Under the pieces are notes generated by a model. The model did not search any database, was not told where the DNA came from, and saw nothing but the letters and a program-made list of their open reading frames with translations. A stretch of DNA of 64,000 nt. It comes from Selaginella moellendorffii (taxonomy: Eukaryota; Streptophyta; Lycopodiopsida; Selaginellales; Selaginellaceae). Below, one piece after another: positions 48,901 to 61,069 of the stretch. A program made the translations under genes and the position numbers. Position 1 is the stretch's first letter, and every line of letters starts with the position of its first letter. The stretch spans positions 1,412,978-1,476,977 of the forward strand of contig NW_003314298.1 in assembly GCF_000143415.4 (NCBI RefSeq), written 5' to 3'.

Positions 48901-49633
48901 CTTCTCTAGTGTGGAACTTCAAGTATGCAGGTTGGTACCTTTTGTGTGTCTCTTAGCTGCTTATATTTTACTTTTCTTCTGCGCAGATCTTGAGTTTGGA
49001 AGGGTTCAAGCGTGGGATATGTTGCAGCACTTGTGGACAGGACCAATCTCAAATGCCGCCGTGGATGTCGTCCAAGGGAGCAAATCGGTGGAAGTTCGTC
49101 CTGTTGGAGTTTCGAAGGTAAGAAAACCATCGATATCCTTTTCTTTTTCCCCTCGTAACAGAGAAAATCCTACAGGGTGCCGCAATCGACCGCATTCTTG
49201 GAGAAGTTGTCCACAGCAAGAATATGAGCGTGCCAATCGACTACGTGATGTGCATTGGACATTTCCTCAGCAAGGTTTGCTACAATCAGCAAAGATACGA
49301 TAAAAGTTTTGAGCGTCGTCTTTCCAGGACGAAGACATCTACACGTTTTTCGAGCCGGACTTGCCTTACCAGAGAGTGAATATAGAACCCAAAGCAGCGT
49401 CTCCCCCGAGATCCAAAGCAGCACCATCAACAACAAAAGCAGCGCGCTCGCCGGATCATCCGATTGCTCCCCAGGAATCGTCAATGATCCAAGGTGCGTC
49501 GGTTCTGGATCTCAACGGGGAGAACTATTTCTCGTGCACTGTTGGAAGGCAGCGATCTCTCGCGAGATACTCTCTTGCAGGCAGCGAAGAAGTTGTAGCG
49601 TTTCTTAGCTCTTTGGCGAAGCCAAGCAACTGA
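45970..49633 (+). CDS. TPS1: Trehalose-6-phosphate synthase, class I (TPS1-like)
   Basis: Makes trehalose-6-phosphate, a sugar-status signal, from UDP-glucose and glucose-6-phosphate. About 17 exons, ATG 45970, TGA 49631-49633. A 110-residue N-terminal extension (acidic, containing the plant-type [11 protein letters not shown] stretch linked to autoinhibition in TPS1) precedes the GT20 domain. GT20 landmarks: [57 protein letters not shown] with catalytic His, [52 protein letters not shown] and [19 protein letters not shown]-terminal TPP-like region follows ([16 protein letters not shown] on), lacking obvious phosphatase DxDx motifs, as in class I. Class I assignment rests on the N-terminal extension and complete active site. 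Confidence 0.93.
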
Positions 49634-49747
49634 TAAACTTTGAATCTACGCCGTCGGATTGGCTAAAATCCGACGGCTGTGAACAAACTTACTTGGATAG
49701 TAAAATGTGACATTCTCTAATTTCTAGCTCTAGGGTTTTTGAGCTCC

Positions 49748-52700
49748 ATGGCAGCGTCCACCTGGCTCACCAAGTTCCAGAGCTTCAAGATCTCCTCCGA
49801 GAGCTTGATCATCGCAAGTAAGTCGCATTTTCCATCCCTCAGATCTGATAATACGCTCCCGCCAGTCGATGATGTGAGCGATTTGTGGCCGCTCGTCAAG
49901 GATTCCTTCGAGGCTCGCATTCCGCTCAAGAAGACGCTGCTCAACAACAAGGCTCGCAATCCCGTTGTCGTGGAGAAGCTGCCGGTGGAATTTGTGCTCA
50001 CTACAGATCCGCGCCTTCGGTCTCGATTTCCTTTGGAGCAATCGCCCTTTTTCTTCCGGCTCCCCTATGCGACCATTCTCTTGGTGACATGCGAGGTACT
50101 GTAGCTCCATCCAATTTTTTCTAGAATTTTTCTCCTTTTGTGTTGTTTCCTTTCTAGTTGCTACAAGCAATGTGGGTGGCTTGCGCAGGACATTGACGAT
50201 TACAAGGCCATTTTGAAGCCGCGAATCAAAGGCATGGTACAAAACGATGAGCGAGAATGGTTTATCGTTTTTGTATCCAAGGCCAATCCCAATGATCCGA
50301 CCGGGAAGCAGGCGAAGCGCATCTATAGCAAGCTGGAAGTTGACTTCAGCAGCAAGAGACGCGAAAGGTTTTTCTTTCTTTTTTTCTCTTTTGCTCGCGT
50401 TATTTCTATGAGCTGTGAGAACTTATGCCAGACGAGTTTTTGTAGATGTTGCAAGCTGGATTTAAGTGCCTCGGACGCAGCCTCGTGGGAGGAAATTGAT
50501 GCTCGCACTAGCGAATGCATCCGCAATACGCTAGAGCGTCGGGTACAGTCTTATGATGAGGTCAAGCGGCTAAACGAAAATCGTTCGATGCCGGGATGGA
50601 GCTTCTCCAACCTTTTCACCGTTATGGTATGCTTTCCTTTTGGATTTATGGCTCTTGCCAACGTTCAAGTCTATTCCAATGCAGGAGGGTCTGGCCTTTA
50701 TGTTTGAGCTTGCATATCTCTTTGAGGACGCACTTCGAGAATATGATGATATTGAGCAAATATATCTGGAAATAGGTGAGGTAGTGTTTCAAGCTGCATT
50801 TTGTATGTCCATATGCTAGACCATGGCCTGCTAAAGCAATTCATTTCTGATTTGCAGTAACTGGTCATGGCAGTTAATATTCCTTCCTCGAAGATGAGGG
50901 ACTTTGGCGGAATGGACCATGGGGACGACCGTGCAGCACTTCTCGAAGTGTCACGGAAGCAAGTCACACAGTTTACTGTTGACGATTATTTCCGTGAATT
51001 TGACTTCCGCCAGTACCTTTTTGCACGTCAGGCTTCGGTAGTTTTTCTAACCATTACTGTTGTTCCTTGCTAAAGATTAGTCTCTGCAGTTGCTGTTCAA
51101 GTTAAACCGTACAATTGATGTTGCTGGAAGAGGATTGTATTTCATTTACTCGTTCTCAAAAATTTTATCTATGCACGAGGTAATCTTTGTCCTTCTCTCT
51201 TGGAAATGGGATGTTTAATACAGCTTGTATTAAACAGAAAAACCTGCCATTTTGTATGCGGGAAATATGGGTAGTTTCAGCCTGCCTGTCACTAATAAAA
51301 GCGACAGTGGAATGTTTTACTCCTCGATCAGTGACGCCAGACGCTGAAAAGGAATTCTATCGCCTTCAAGCAGACTTGAACTCGCTTGCTAGAACAAAGG
51401 TAACATTTAAATGGTTTTGCGATGGCTTTTTTGGTAACCTTGAACTTTAGTTGATGAGGCTATCCGAGATTCTTGGATACGGACCACTACATTCAACTTC
51501 GCCGCGCAGAAGTTTGTATTCAAGTGGTAGCCCCGCAAGCCCATCGGCAGCCGCTGCTGAGAAGCCAAAGAAACTAGATGACGCACATACTGATGCAGTG
51601 GCTGAAATACTAAAAATTGTCACCCACGAAGGCCTCAAAAAAGCATTATCATCACCTGAAGGATATGAGGTATGAAGAATGTTTTCTTACCTGTACTCTG
51701 TCTTAAAGTGACACGCAGGCAATGTATCTTGAACTTACACGAGCAGCAGCTGACAACTACCATCGCTCTCGCAAAAGGCATGGTGTTGTCCTGGATGGTG
51801 AAGTAGCGGCATTACACCTTCGGACAGGGAATTTTGATTCTGCGGCGAAACTATACGAGAAAGTTTGTGCTCTCTATTCCGGTGAGAGATGGCATGCTTT
51901 GGTAGCTGAGGTCCTCCCACGTCTTGCCGAATGCCAGAAACAATTGGGCGACCTTGGGGGATATCTTTCTTCCTGCATAAAGCTCCTGTCACTGGATCGC
52001 GGATTGGTACCTGTTGAGCAAAGGAAGGCCCTTCAGTCCGAAGTTGTGAAACTCGCACACAGTGGACTGAAAGTTCCTCTTCCCGTGGACGTGTCAGCTC
52101 TGATGACGTTCTGCGGACAACCTGGACCACCATTGGAGCTCTTTGAAGGGGATCCAGGGACGCTGCCGGTTACAGTATGGAGTGGATTCACCGACGAGAT
52201 TTCACTCCAATCCCTGAGCATGACGCTGTCTGCAACTTTCAGTCTTGATGAAAGTGCCAAGGTTTGAAATGCGTCATTCATGTGATATTCTGATATGTGT
52301 TTCTGCAGACCATCAAGAGTGCAGATGTCCCTGTTCTGTCACCAGGAAAGAATACTATTTCGATGGTGGTGCAACCTCAAAAACCAGGATCATATGTTCT
52401 TGGAGCATTAACTGGACAACTTGGTCAAGTGGCGATACGTTCACATTCATGTTGCACCATCAGCGCCATTGGCTCGCTTGAAAATGATGACTATTTGAGC
52501 TCGGAGAGGCCCGTAAGACCCGTGCTCCAGGTATGGCTTTTAAAAACATGTACAGGATCAAATTAAATTCCTCTGTGTCCTTGACAGGTTTCGGTTCCTC
52601 GACCCCTTGTCGAAATGAAGCCAGAAACGTCACGTACAGAACCAGAATTGTCAGGTCTTACGGAGCCGTTTCGTCTCAGCACTCGGGTCGTCGCAAACGA

Positions 52701-53619
52701 AAATGCGGGAGTCTTTCTGCTGCAGGTATTCCTCCATATCGCGCGTTTCACTCACTTGACAAGTTCTGCAGGTTACTTTGCTATCCCAAGTTAACGTCGG
52801 AGTTACAATCTTAGATGCCGCACTTAGCTTGCAAGGTGGTTTTCATCATGCCACTAGTAGCTCCGATCCGTTGTGGATGCTTCCAATCGCGATTTCTGGA
52901 TATGCCGAATGCGCTCTCGTTTTCCTAATCAAATTAGACGACCACGAAAACGGCGGTGAGTAAAAGCAAACTTACTACTGCCACGCTCAAAACTTTTCTC
53001 TCAGATCTTCCCAATGGTGGTGGCTACGAAGAGGAACCAAGAGAAAGAAGCGCTCTGTCCGTTAGCTACAAGATATCTGGAAGCCAAGCATCCTCAACCT
53101 CAGGGGAAGGCAAGATCGACGAGCAAGACGTCCTGACTTTCAAAGGCTTCTTCCAGCTGCAAGTGCCGGTCTCGGACCATCAAGTAGCAGTCGGGATGCT
53201 GCCACTACCAGGCCCGTGTCCACGAGTCGGCAAGCAAGTTATCCTCCAGTGGAGAATCGAGAGACTCAAGAAAGCGCAGTCGAGCGAGGTAAAGCTCAGC
53301 CATTTACTTTCTCTTTTCATTCATGGTTCTTTTGTAGATCGAGCAGCTTGCGTACGAAGTCAAGGCGAGCCCGGCGTCCTGGATGGTTGCGGGGAGGCGG
53401 AAAGGTTTTGTGTCACTGGCGATCCAATCCGGTACGAAGCTAGTCGTGTCGATTGCTTGCCTGCCTTTGGTTGCCGGGCATGTCCGCCCCCCATCGCTGG
53501 AACTTTGCGGGATTGATCACTCGCAAGTCAGCCATTGTCAGCCAGCTTCTCATCTCGTGTACATTCTGCCGCCTTCACCCTGTTACGCGTTTTGCCTCGA
53601 GGAGAAGCCACAGTCTTGA
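49748..53619 (+). CDS. TRS130: TRAPPII complex subunit TRS130/TRAPPC10
   Basis: Large subunit of TRAPPII, the exchange factor for Rab-A/Ypt31 GTPases needed for post-Golgi traffic and cytokinesis in plants. Around 16 exons from ATG 49748 to TGA 53617-53619. Matches to plant TRS130: DVSDLWPLVKDSFEARIPLK, KARNPVVVEKLPVEFVLTTD, RLRSRFPLEQSPFFFRLPYA, VQNDEREWFIVFVSKANPND, YSKLEVDFSSKRRERCCKLD, ECIRNTLERRVQSYDEVKRL, ALREYDDIEQIYLE, MRDFGGMDHGDDRAALLEVS, and C-terminal ASWMVAGRRKGFVSLAIQSG then LVAGHVRPPSLELCGID. The C-terminal half is rich in beta-type sequence typical of TRAPPC10. Begins 114 bp after TPS1's stop, with TAGGGTTTTT at 49731-49740. Confidence 0.93.
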
Positions 53620-53820
53620 ATGAAAAGCTTGCAACGATTTCATCGTTGTGCTTGTTTTCTTTCATTGAAACTCTAGAAATACAAATGTAAACAGATGCTC
53701 TGTGAGGTACTCTTTCGTGAAGTTTGTCAAATCCCATCCTTTGTTTGCGGGACAGGGAATTTGGGCAAATTCACGTAGGTACACAGAGGTTATGTTATCT
53801 AATGAGTGGTCAGTAGAACC

Positions 53821-54327
53821 CTAGAAGTTGAAGAAGCCGTTGACTTCCTCCTCGCTGTTGACGTAGTCAATGGGAGCCTTTTGACTAGGGCATGACGACT
53901 GCTCTTGACTGAATTCCTCGAGGAAATTCTCCAAGTCCGGCAGGGAGTCGTCTATCACCGATATGTCAAACCCGGAAAAGTCAAAGCCCTCGTCATCATC
54001 TGCGGTGCCGTCATCGTCATGCTCGCCACCCTCTTGCTCTTCCTCGCCACCCTCTTGCTCTTCCTCGCCACCCGCTTGCCCTTCCTCGCCACCTTCTTGC
54101 TCGTAGTCATAGCCATAGTCGCAGCTACCATAGCCATAGTCGCAGGTACCGTCAAACACGTAGACGTAGACGGCGCCCAAGAACGTAGCCCGTATTCTCA
54201 CCCGCGTGCGCGTGAGGACATTGAGCTCGTATGACTTCTTCAGCAAATTGTCCATTTTCTTCTTGAAGGCGTGCCGCCGCTTGGAGAGATTGACGATAAA
54301 CGCCAGCTTGAGCCTCTGTCTCCCCAT
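53821..54327 (-). CDS. Type I MADS-box protein with acidic repeats
   Basis: Intronless 168-aa MADS-domain protein. ATG 54325-54327 gives MGRQRLKLAFIVNLSKRRHA, then FKKKMDNLLKKSYELNVLTR, the DNA-binding helix region of type I factors. The SRF-like beta-strand part (RVRIRATFLGAVYVYVFDG) is divergent. No K-box, consistent with type I. After it comes a Tyr/Gly run (YGYGSCDYGYDY) and a strongly acidic tandem repeat of about seven residues (EEEQEGG, 54020-54090), then a C-terminal region with FSGFDISVIDDSLPDLENFL that could be an activation domain. Type I factors act in female gametophyte and seed of flowering plants; the role here is unknown. Confidence 0.87.
   Translation of the reverse strand: MGRQRLKLAFIVNLSKRRHAFKKKMDNLLKKSYELNVLTRTRVRIRATFLGAVYVYVFDGTCDYGYGSCDYGYDYEQEGGEEGQAGGEEEQEGGEEEQEGGEHDDDGTADDDEGFDFSGFDISVIDDSLPDLENFLEEFSQEQSSCPSQKAPIDYVNSEEEVNGFFNF
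54020..54095. repeat. 21-bp coding tandem repeat in MADS gene
   Basis: About four imperfect copies of a 21-bp unit (CCACCCTCTTGCTCTTCCTCG on plus) coding the acidic EEEQEGG repeat; length likely polymorphic. Confidence 0.85.
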
Positions 54328-54535
54328 TTAATCTCTCCCAAAGTATGGGACCAAAGTTTTATATGCAATCTTTTTGGATAGGATTTCCTTTAACCTTAAG
54401 AGCCACGTGGATGCTTATCTAATTTTAGACGTTTTAGGGTTTTTCTAATTCAACTTAAATAACAATTAACTATGGTTATGTATTTTACAGTGCTCTGTTT
54501 TTAGGGCTCCTTCAAGTTTAGGGTTTTATGCTCCC

Positions 54536-56286
54536 ATGGGCGGGGAGCATGGCGCTGGGTCTTGGTACCTCTGCTACTTCTTGCACAGGCTGCTCGACTA
54601 CCGCATTCCAGAGGTTGAATCGCTAGCCAAGCTCTTTGGGTGCTCCGGGAAGCTGCAATGGAGGCAAGCGCCCAACCATCATCCCGACTCGCCATTCTAC
54701 TTCGTGCGCCTCCCGTCGGAGGATATGGCGCGCAGCATCGCCAAGCGAAGTGCGTATCTTCTCTTGCTTTGGGCTTGCATTGCATTTCCCGATGGATTGA
54801 AAGCGGTTGTTTTGCGCTAGGCGTGCTCGTGAAGGCCATTTTCGAGATTTGGGGCGAGGGGAGCACGTACGAGGAGCTCCGTGCGGCCGTGGAGGCGTTC
54901 CCGGAGGAGAAGAAGCGCCCCTACTTGGGAACCGAGGTGACTTTCAAGATCATTGTCGACACTTTCGGGAAGGTCATCAGCTCCGAGGAACAGATCAAGC
55001 TCATCAACAGCTTCGATTTCATTCCTTTCCAGGTACATTCTTTCCTCCAGTTTCAACTTGTATCCATCGAACTTCTTCCAGGGTCGCGTCCAGCTGAGAG
55101 ATCCTAAAGAGAAGTTCTGGTTCATGGAAACGGATGGCCGAGTTATCAACAATGGGATGCCAGCGCCGCTGGAGCCATCGGTGGATGGCACAAGGCTCTT
55201 CTTTGGACGTGAGATTGGGGGAGCTGACAGGAGCCTCGTTACCAAGTACGCATTGAGCACTCGAAAGTATCTTGGTCCTACAGCTATGGATGCTGAGATT
55301 GCGTGTCTCATGTCTAACCAGGCTCTAGTAGACACGGGCAAGTTTGTGTATGATCCCTTCGTCGGGACGGGCAGCATCCTCGTCGCGGCTGCTCACTATG
55401 GTGCCTTGACAATGGTAAAAAAGCCTCTTTTTTCTCCTTTTCTTCTTCTTTTTCGCTTGTCATACTTTGATCTCTCGCAGGGTGCCGATATTGATCTACG
55501 AGTTATTCGCGATGGTCGTGGCCCGGATTGCAACGTTTGGAGTAACTTTAAACAGGTAAACACTGCGAGAGCTCAAGGACTTGCGTTCTTCTCATTCTTG
55601 TTTTGATTCTCTTCGCTTTCTTCAGTATGATTTGCCTCCGCCAGTGGGCTTGGTTCGAGCAGACAACAACGCAAGGCCATGGCGACCAAACTTGAGGGAG
55701 GTTTGTACACACTTCCTTCCTATCACTCAAACCCTCTTGTGATCTTTCGCTATTCCAGGTTTTCGATGCTATCATCTGCGACCCCCCGTATGGAATCCGA
55801 GCCGGGGGAAGAAAATCCGGAGGGAGGAAGCTCCTCAAAGGCATCATAGATCCATACATCATCCCGGACGACAAGCGCAAGGAACACATCCCTTCCACCG
55901 CAGCCTACATCTTGGAGGAGTGCGTCCACGACTTACTCGACATGGCGGCGCAGCTCCTCGTCACCGGCGGCCGCTTGGTGTTCTTCTATCCCCTCTCGCG
56001 CGAGGAGGGCGCGGACAACAAGCTCCCGGATCATCCATGCTTCCAGCTCGTTTCTTCCAGCGAGCAAATCCTCAGCACGAAGTATAGCCGCTGCCTTCTC
56101 ACTATGGAGAAGACGAGCGAGTACACGGACGATCTGGCTGCCCGGGCGCTGGAAACACACCTCGAGTTCAAGAAGAACCACGCAAAGCTGCTCGACGCCA
56201 AAGACAAGCTGCGCTCTTTGGTATTCACACCCGGCGGCGAAGTTTTGCAGAGAGTTATTCCCAAATACAGGGGAAAGTACGTATGA
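54536..56286 (+). CDS. TRM11: tRNA (guanine-N2) methyltransferase TRM11
   Basis: Catalytic subunit that makes m2G10 in tRNAs with TRM112. Seven or so exons from ATG 54536 (exon 1 to 54749, exon 2 from 54821) to TGA 56284-56286. The N-terminal half holds a THUMP-like region (YLCYFLHRLLDYRIPEVESL, KAIFEIWGEGSTYEELRAAV, FIPFQGRVQLRDPKEKFWFM). The Rossmann methyltransferase carries the SAM motif YDPFVGTGSILVAAAHYGAL and the catalytic DPPY in VFDAIICDPPYGIRAGGRKS, followed by YILEECVHDLLDMAAQLL. C-terminus YRGKYV. All family parts are present. I chose this ATG over the earlier one at 54528, which opens another frame. A telo-box (TTTAGGGTTTTA) lies 8 bp upstream. The modification is inferred from the family. 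Confidence 0.94.
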
Positions 56287-56563
56287 TAGAAAGGTGGCAA
56301 GAGTTTAATGTATGATAGAATGGCAATAGCAGAGTATATGCAAGCGAATCTACGCGGACGTTGTTTGCATTCGTAGCGATGTAACCGAGGAGAAGGTGCT
56401 TAAAAAGAGAGCGATCCAAGCGAGCGTGGATGCAATGGATACCTCTTGGTTTGACGGTAAGCTCCTCATGGGCAGCTCCCAGCTCCAGAAGATGGACACT
56501 CCACACTCTCGATCGTCTCCCTATAGATCCAATAACTTGTAAATCTTTGTATCCAAACTGGAG

Positions 56564-58008
56564 ATGAAGTGCTCGTACCTCTCATCGTCGTCGACTCCGT
56601 GCTGGATGGACAAAGGTAGCAACGCCTGGATGATGGTGGCAGCCATTCTCGCGGGACTGGCAACCATGCCCGGGCTCCTACTTCTCTACAGCGGCATCGC
56701 GAGGAAGAAGTGGGCCGTCAACACCGCCTTCCTGACCCTCTACGCCTTCACTGCCTCTCTCATCTGCTGGGTGACGATCTGCCACAACTTAGCCTTTGGA
56801 TCACACCTCCTTCCCTTCTGGGGGACCCCTGGACCTGTTCTCTACACCAAGTTCCTTCTCAGCCGTAGCCAACACCCGGCTACTCACCAGGACCTCGACT
56901 TCCCTTCGGCAACCATGGTGGCCTTCCAGTTTGGCTTCGCGGCTAACTCCGTGGCCATTGTATCCTCTGCGGTCTCGGCTAGAATCACCTTTCAGGCCTG
57001 GGCGGTCTTTGTCCCACTGTGGCTCATTTTCTCCTACACTGTTGGAGCGTCCAGCATCTGGAGCGGTGGTTTTTTCTCGCGGTGGGGAGTCTTGGACTTT
57101 GCAGGAGGCTACGTTGTCCATCTCTCGGCAGGCGTAAGCGGCGCTGTTCTTGCTCACTGGGTATGTCAAACAGTACGTGGTTTAGTCGAAGACTCGAGAG
57201 AACTTGTACCTGCAGGTTGGTCCTCGGCATCCAGTCGATCGAGCACGGTATCCGCCAAATAATGTGATGCTCGTTCTCGCTGGAGCTGGCCTGGTCTGGC
57301 TGGGATGGATCGGATTCGCTGGTGGAAGTGCCTTCCTTTCTCCACAACAGGCTTCGTTGGCTGTTGTAAATACCAATATCGCCGCTGCTACAAGCCTCTT
57401 AGTGTGGACTTCTCTCGACGTCTTCTACCACGGCCAGCCTTCGGTTCTTGGCGCTGTTCAAGGACTCATGACTGGTCTCGTTGCAATCTCTCCAGCGGCT
57501 GGTAAGCCAGAGTTTTTCCACCTTTCAGTTTGCAACTGTTCTTTTTCTTTCTCTCGAAGGACTTGTCGAAGGATGGGCGTCGATGTGCATAGGATTGTGC
57601 TCTGGAAGTCTGCCTTGGCTGACTCGGCTGTGCCACCAGAAAACTACCGCCAAGTTTTGCGAAGAAGTGGATGATACTGCCGGTGCTGTTCATACTCACG
57701 GAATAGCAGCTCTGATAGGAGTCCTCCTTACTGGATTTTTTGCTCATCCCCGTCTAACAGCTATGGTTTCCCCGGTATCCGGCTCGGAAGGCGTCATCTT
57801 TGGAAATTTCCAGCTAGTACTCAAGCAGCTTGCTGCAGCTTTGCTAGTAATTCTGTGGAACGTTGCTGTGACCACCCTCATCTGCGTCGTTGTGAAAAGA
57901 CTGATGAAGCTAAGAATGTCCGATGACCAACTGCGCATTGGCGACGATGCTGTTCACGGAGAAGAGGCTTACGCTGTTTGGGAGGACGGTGAGAAAACAA
58001 CACTTTGA
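56564..58008 (+). CDS. AMT2: Ammonium transporter, AMT2/MEP type
   Basis: Plasma-membrane ammonium channel/transporter of the Amt/MEP/Rh family. Three exons, with introns after VLAHWV (about 57162-57215) and after SPAAG (about 57501-57559); about 440 aa. Eleven hydrophobic helices can be traced, starting [23 protein letters not shown]. Pore landmarks: twin histidines in [17 protein letters not shown] and [20 protein letters not shown], plus [20 protein letters not shown] and [20 protein letters not shown]. The C-terminal cytosolic tail is acidic ([20 protein letters not shown]). The AMT2 rather than AMT1 assignment comes from the short loops and the [20 protein letters not shown] text; confident on the family, less so on the clade. 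Confidence 0.93.
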
Positions 58009-58077
58009 ACATAAGACTGTAAATAAATAATATTTACACAAGAATCAGAAAGTTCTTACCTGGACTGGACACACACT

Positions 58078-59505
58078 CTAGCCGGCTCCTTTCTCATTCA
58101 CAGCTGCAGCTTGCTTCGATATGAGCACAGTGGGGGCTCTCACTGCCATTTGCATGTCCTCAAACGAAAGGGCCAGCACGGGTTTGCTCGATAATATCTC
58201 AAGGATGTCAGCATCCAAATGGTCACTGCCAGGGATGTGCTCTGGAGCACTTATTGATGCTGGCTTTGAAGCAGCCACCCTGGAGGAATGATATTCTGTC
58301 TTCATCAAACAAACAAAAGCAAAGCACAAAACGAACCTGCAACTCAAATCGCAAGAGTACTTTAGAATATTTGGCTGCTGCCTGGTGTTGCCACTGAGAA
58401 ACACAGTGAGAACTCACTGCAAAACTTACGTACAACACACCTGAAGCTGGGAAGACAAAAGTTCAATGGCGGACCTTTCCTGGTCGCTTCATTCATTACT
58501 GAACAGAAAAGAAGAAAAGCATGTAAGGCCAAACAAAATAAATTGCAATGCTTCTTACAGCTGTGAGCCATAGATATACGACACCACGGATTAAAGCTTC
58601 CACGTGAAACATCAAGCCCGTGTGTTTCTTCCTCCTTGATGTCGGAATTAAAAAAGTTGAAACGATTCTGATGAGTTCCACCTTTGTTCCTCACAGAAAT
58701 CACAGGCTGGGAAGAAGAAAATGAAAAACAAAAACCGGCACGAGAAAACGAAGAACGCTTACATGTGAAAAGCTTGCAAGCTGGCTGGGGAGTCCCACTT
58801 CCTACAAAGAATTCTGTAAGGAATCATGCCAACAAGCGCCTCAAATTCACTCACCATTCTTCCGTGCCTGCAGGCTCCCTTGTCGTTCACTAAAACTCTC
58901 GCTGCCCAGCTAAAAGCCATGACACAGTTTAAAACCCAAAGAGAAAGCATATGGTACTTACGCACAAGAAGTTGGCGGGTTCCAGACAATTCCAGCAATC
59001 ACAACGAGCTGCAAGCGTTCCAAACGATCAGCGTCTTTCCAACACCCAAAGTTGTCTTCGCAGGAGAACTATATTTCTAATACCTGCTCAATCTCTGGAT
59101 CGTCGACATTCCACTACCAGATTATATAGAAACGAAAACGATGGTTCACACAATGAGCACAGGAGTCAAGAATATCACCTCATCGAAAGGCCCGACTGGA
59201 CTATCGTTGTAGTGCGCAAGGAAGAATCCACCCAGCGTGTATCTTCACAAAGACCAGATAAACACATTTGGCGAAAAAAAGAAAGAATTCGCACCCAAAA
59301 GCTTCCACAAGCTTCAATTCTCCGGGAATGTGCCTCCGCGCGGTCTCGGCCTTGACCAAATGCATCTGATACAGCGCCCTACGCACACAAACACACACAA
59401 ATCCGTGAAAGAAAGAAACACACCAGAATTCCTTCACCTTCCTGCGAAGCGCCATGGAGACCCGGCAGCGTAGCCGAGAATCTTCTTCTTCTCCTCAGCC
59501 GCCAT
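58078..59505 (-). CDS. NXD1: NXD1 (neoxanthin-deficient 1) family protein
   Basis: Plant protein required for neoxanthin accumulation in tomato; its fold resembles acetoacetate decarboxylase, and its exact activity is not settled. At least nine short exons on the minus strand. ATG 59503-59505 gives MAAEEKKKILGYAAGSPWRF AGR, joined to ALYQMHLVKAETARRHIPGE, LKLVEAFG, YTLGGFFLAHYNDSPVGPFDE, then a segment with WNPPTSCAWAARVLVNDKGACRHGR-type text (58830-58960), and a C-terminal exon ending MAVRAPTVLISKQAAAVNEK before TAG at 58078-58080. I recognise the family from these blocks; the inner exon borders were not all verified. No transit peptide is apparent. Confidence 0.8.
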
Positions 59506-59703
59506 TGCGAGGGAGGAGCGCCAGGATCGCTGACGGCAAAATATAAACCCCACACACTATCCAAAATCCAAAACAAACAGTATATTCTCTTAGCCGGTAT
59601 ATCCTGTCTCAGTTTGAAAAGAAGCACATTCTGCTAGGATTTAGCGTATTCCGTTAATATAAGGGATATTCGCCTTCTTCTTCTTCTTCTCGTCGTTTAC
59701 TTC

Positions 59704-61069
59704 TCAAGCGAGGAGCCTCTTGAGGTTGTAGGGCTCCGCGGCGCGGAGATCACCAAACCAGAAGTAGCGAAATAGGAAGAGATTAGCTGCCTCGGTGAGA
59801 TGCACCGAGTCCCAGAAGAGATGCGTCGATGGAACCGGGCAAACGAACGATGAATTGTTGCAACCGCCAGCATGGAACAGTCCATCGCCGCAGCAAGCCT
59901 CCCTCGAGTTCGTGAATCCTTGAAAATCATTCGCGTGAATCCATCAGTGCTCGCGACCATGAAGCGAAGATCAAAATCGAAACTTACCATTCTCTAGAGG
60001 GGAACGTACCGCATCCATGAGGAGGCCGTAAGGTTTGAGGAAAACCATGGCCAGCTCCGGGAGCTGGAAGAGCATCTTGTTCACAAGGTTGCGCAAGCTT
60101 TTGTTGAAGAACGCCGCCATCTCGTTGAGCGTTTGCAAGCAGCCAATCTTCTGGCGACGGGTGATCAATCCCACCTTGGCAACGTAGTAGCGAGCCGCCG
60201 GTGCACAGCCGATCGGTCCCACTCCAACCAGCACGATCTTCCTCGCTCCCTGGTTGTACAAAGTCTAGCAAGCGCAAAACCAAGAGCGAGGACAGATCAA
60301 AGCAATGCGAAAGCTTCTCTCGAAGAACTTTTGGAGAAGAGAGTTTTTAGAGTGGGCTTACTTTGACAGCGGCCTCGTACTCTTCCATCATCATGCCCAC
60401 GTAGTAGCGCCACGAGGATCCGATCCGGCGAAAGCTCGAGTTCGTGGGGAAGTAGAGGGCCTCCAGGTCGTTGCTCCCAATCGCCACTATAAACACCGAA
60501 TCGCGCAGGATTGTCTTGGCTCGATCGTCTCCATATCGCTCCCGGAGAAGACCCACGCGCTCCGTGAACTGATCGATCTGCGTCTTAAAGCTCACGGCTC
60601 CCTGGAGAAGCACATATAAGCTCGATCCAAAGAGAGAGTTCTATACTACGACATCCAGCGATGGAAAACGAGGTTTTGGAAGAACGTATACCGCGTACTC
60701 GCCGATCAAACGGCTCCCCGCGGACGCAAAGTTTGCTCCAATCTCAAGAACAGCGTCGGGATCCATGTAAGACCGGGTGAAAGGGAGGTTGATCCACTGC
60801 GCGAGGAAATCCGCGAGCGTCCTTCCATCCGAGAATCGCCCCGTGGAGACCTTGAAGTAAGTCTCTCCATACGGCGGGGAGAGCGCCGCGACCGAGGAAT
60901 TGGGGGGGAGAAACTTTGCGCTACCAGCGTCGAGGATGGAGTCTCCAAACACGAACATGGCGGACGCCGGCTTCGTGGGCAACATGGGGGCGCCGGAGGC
61001 GATGCGAGCGTGGGACGCGAAGACGAGGAGCTCGAGCAAGATGGGCAGCACTGGCACGAAGCTATGCAT
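59704..61069 (-). CDS. GDSL-type esterase/lipase (SGNH hydrolase)
   Basis: Secreted plant GDSL lipase, about 350 aa in five exons. ATG 61067-61069 starts a signal peptide, MHSFVPVLPILLELLVFASH; an upstream in-frame ATG exists but would bury the signal. Block I FVFGDSILDAGSAKFLP holds the nucleophile Ser. Block II region is FSDGRTLADFLAQW and GANFASAGS. Block III VAIGSNDL holds the oxyanion Asn. IVLVGVGPIGCAPAARYYVA is the plant-specific Gly block. The C-terminal block V STHLFWDSVHLTEAAN carries the catalytic Asp and His. Cysteines in REACCGDGLFHAGGCNN fit the conserved disulfides. Stop is TGA at 59704-59706. Substrate cannot be predicted. Confidence 0.92.
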
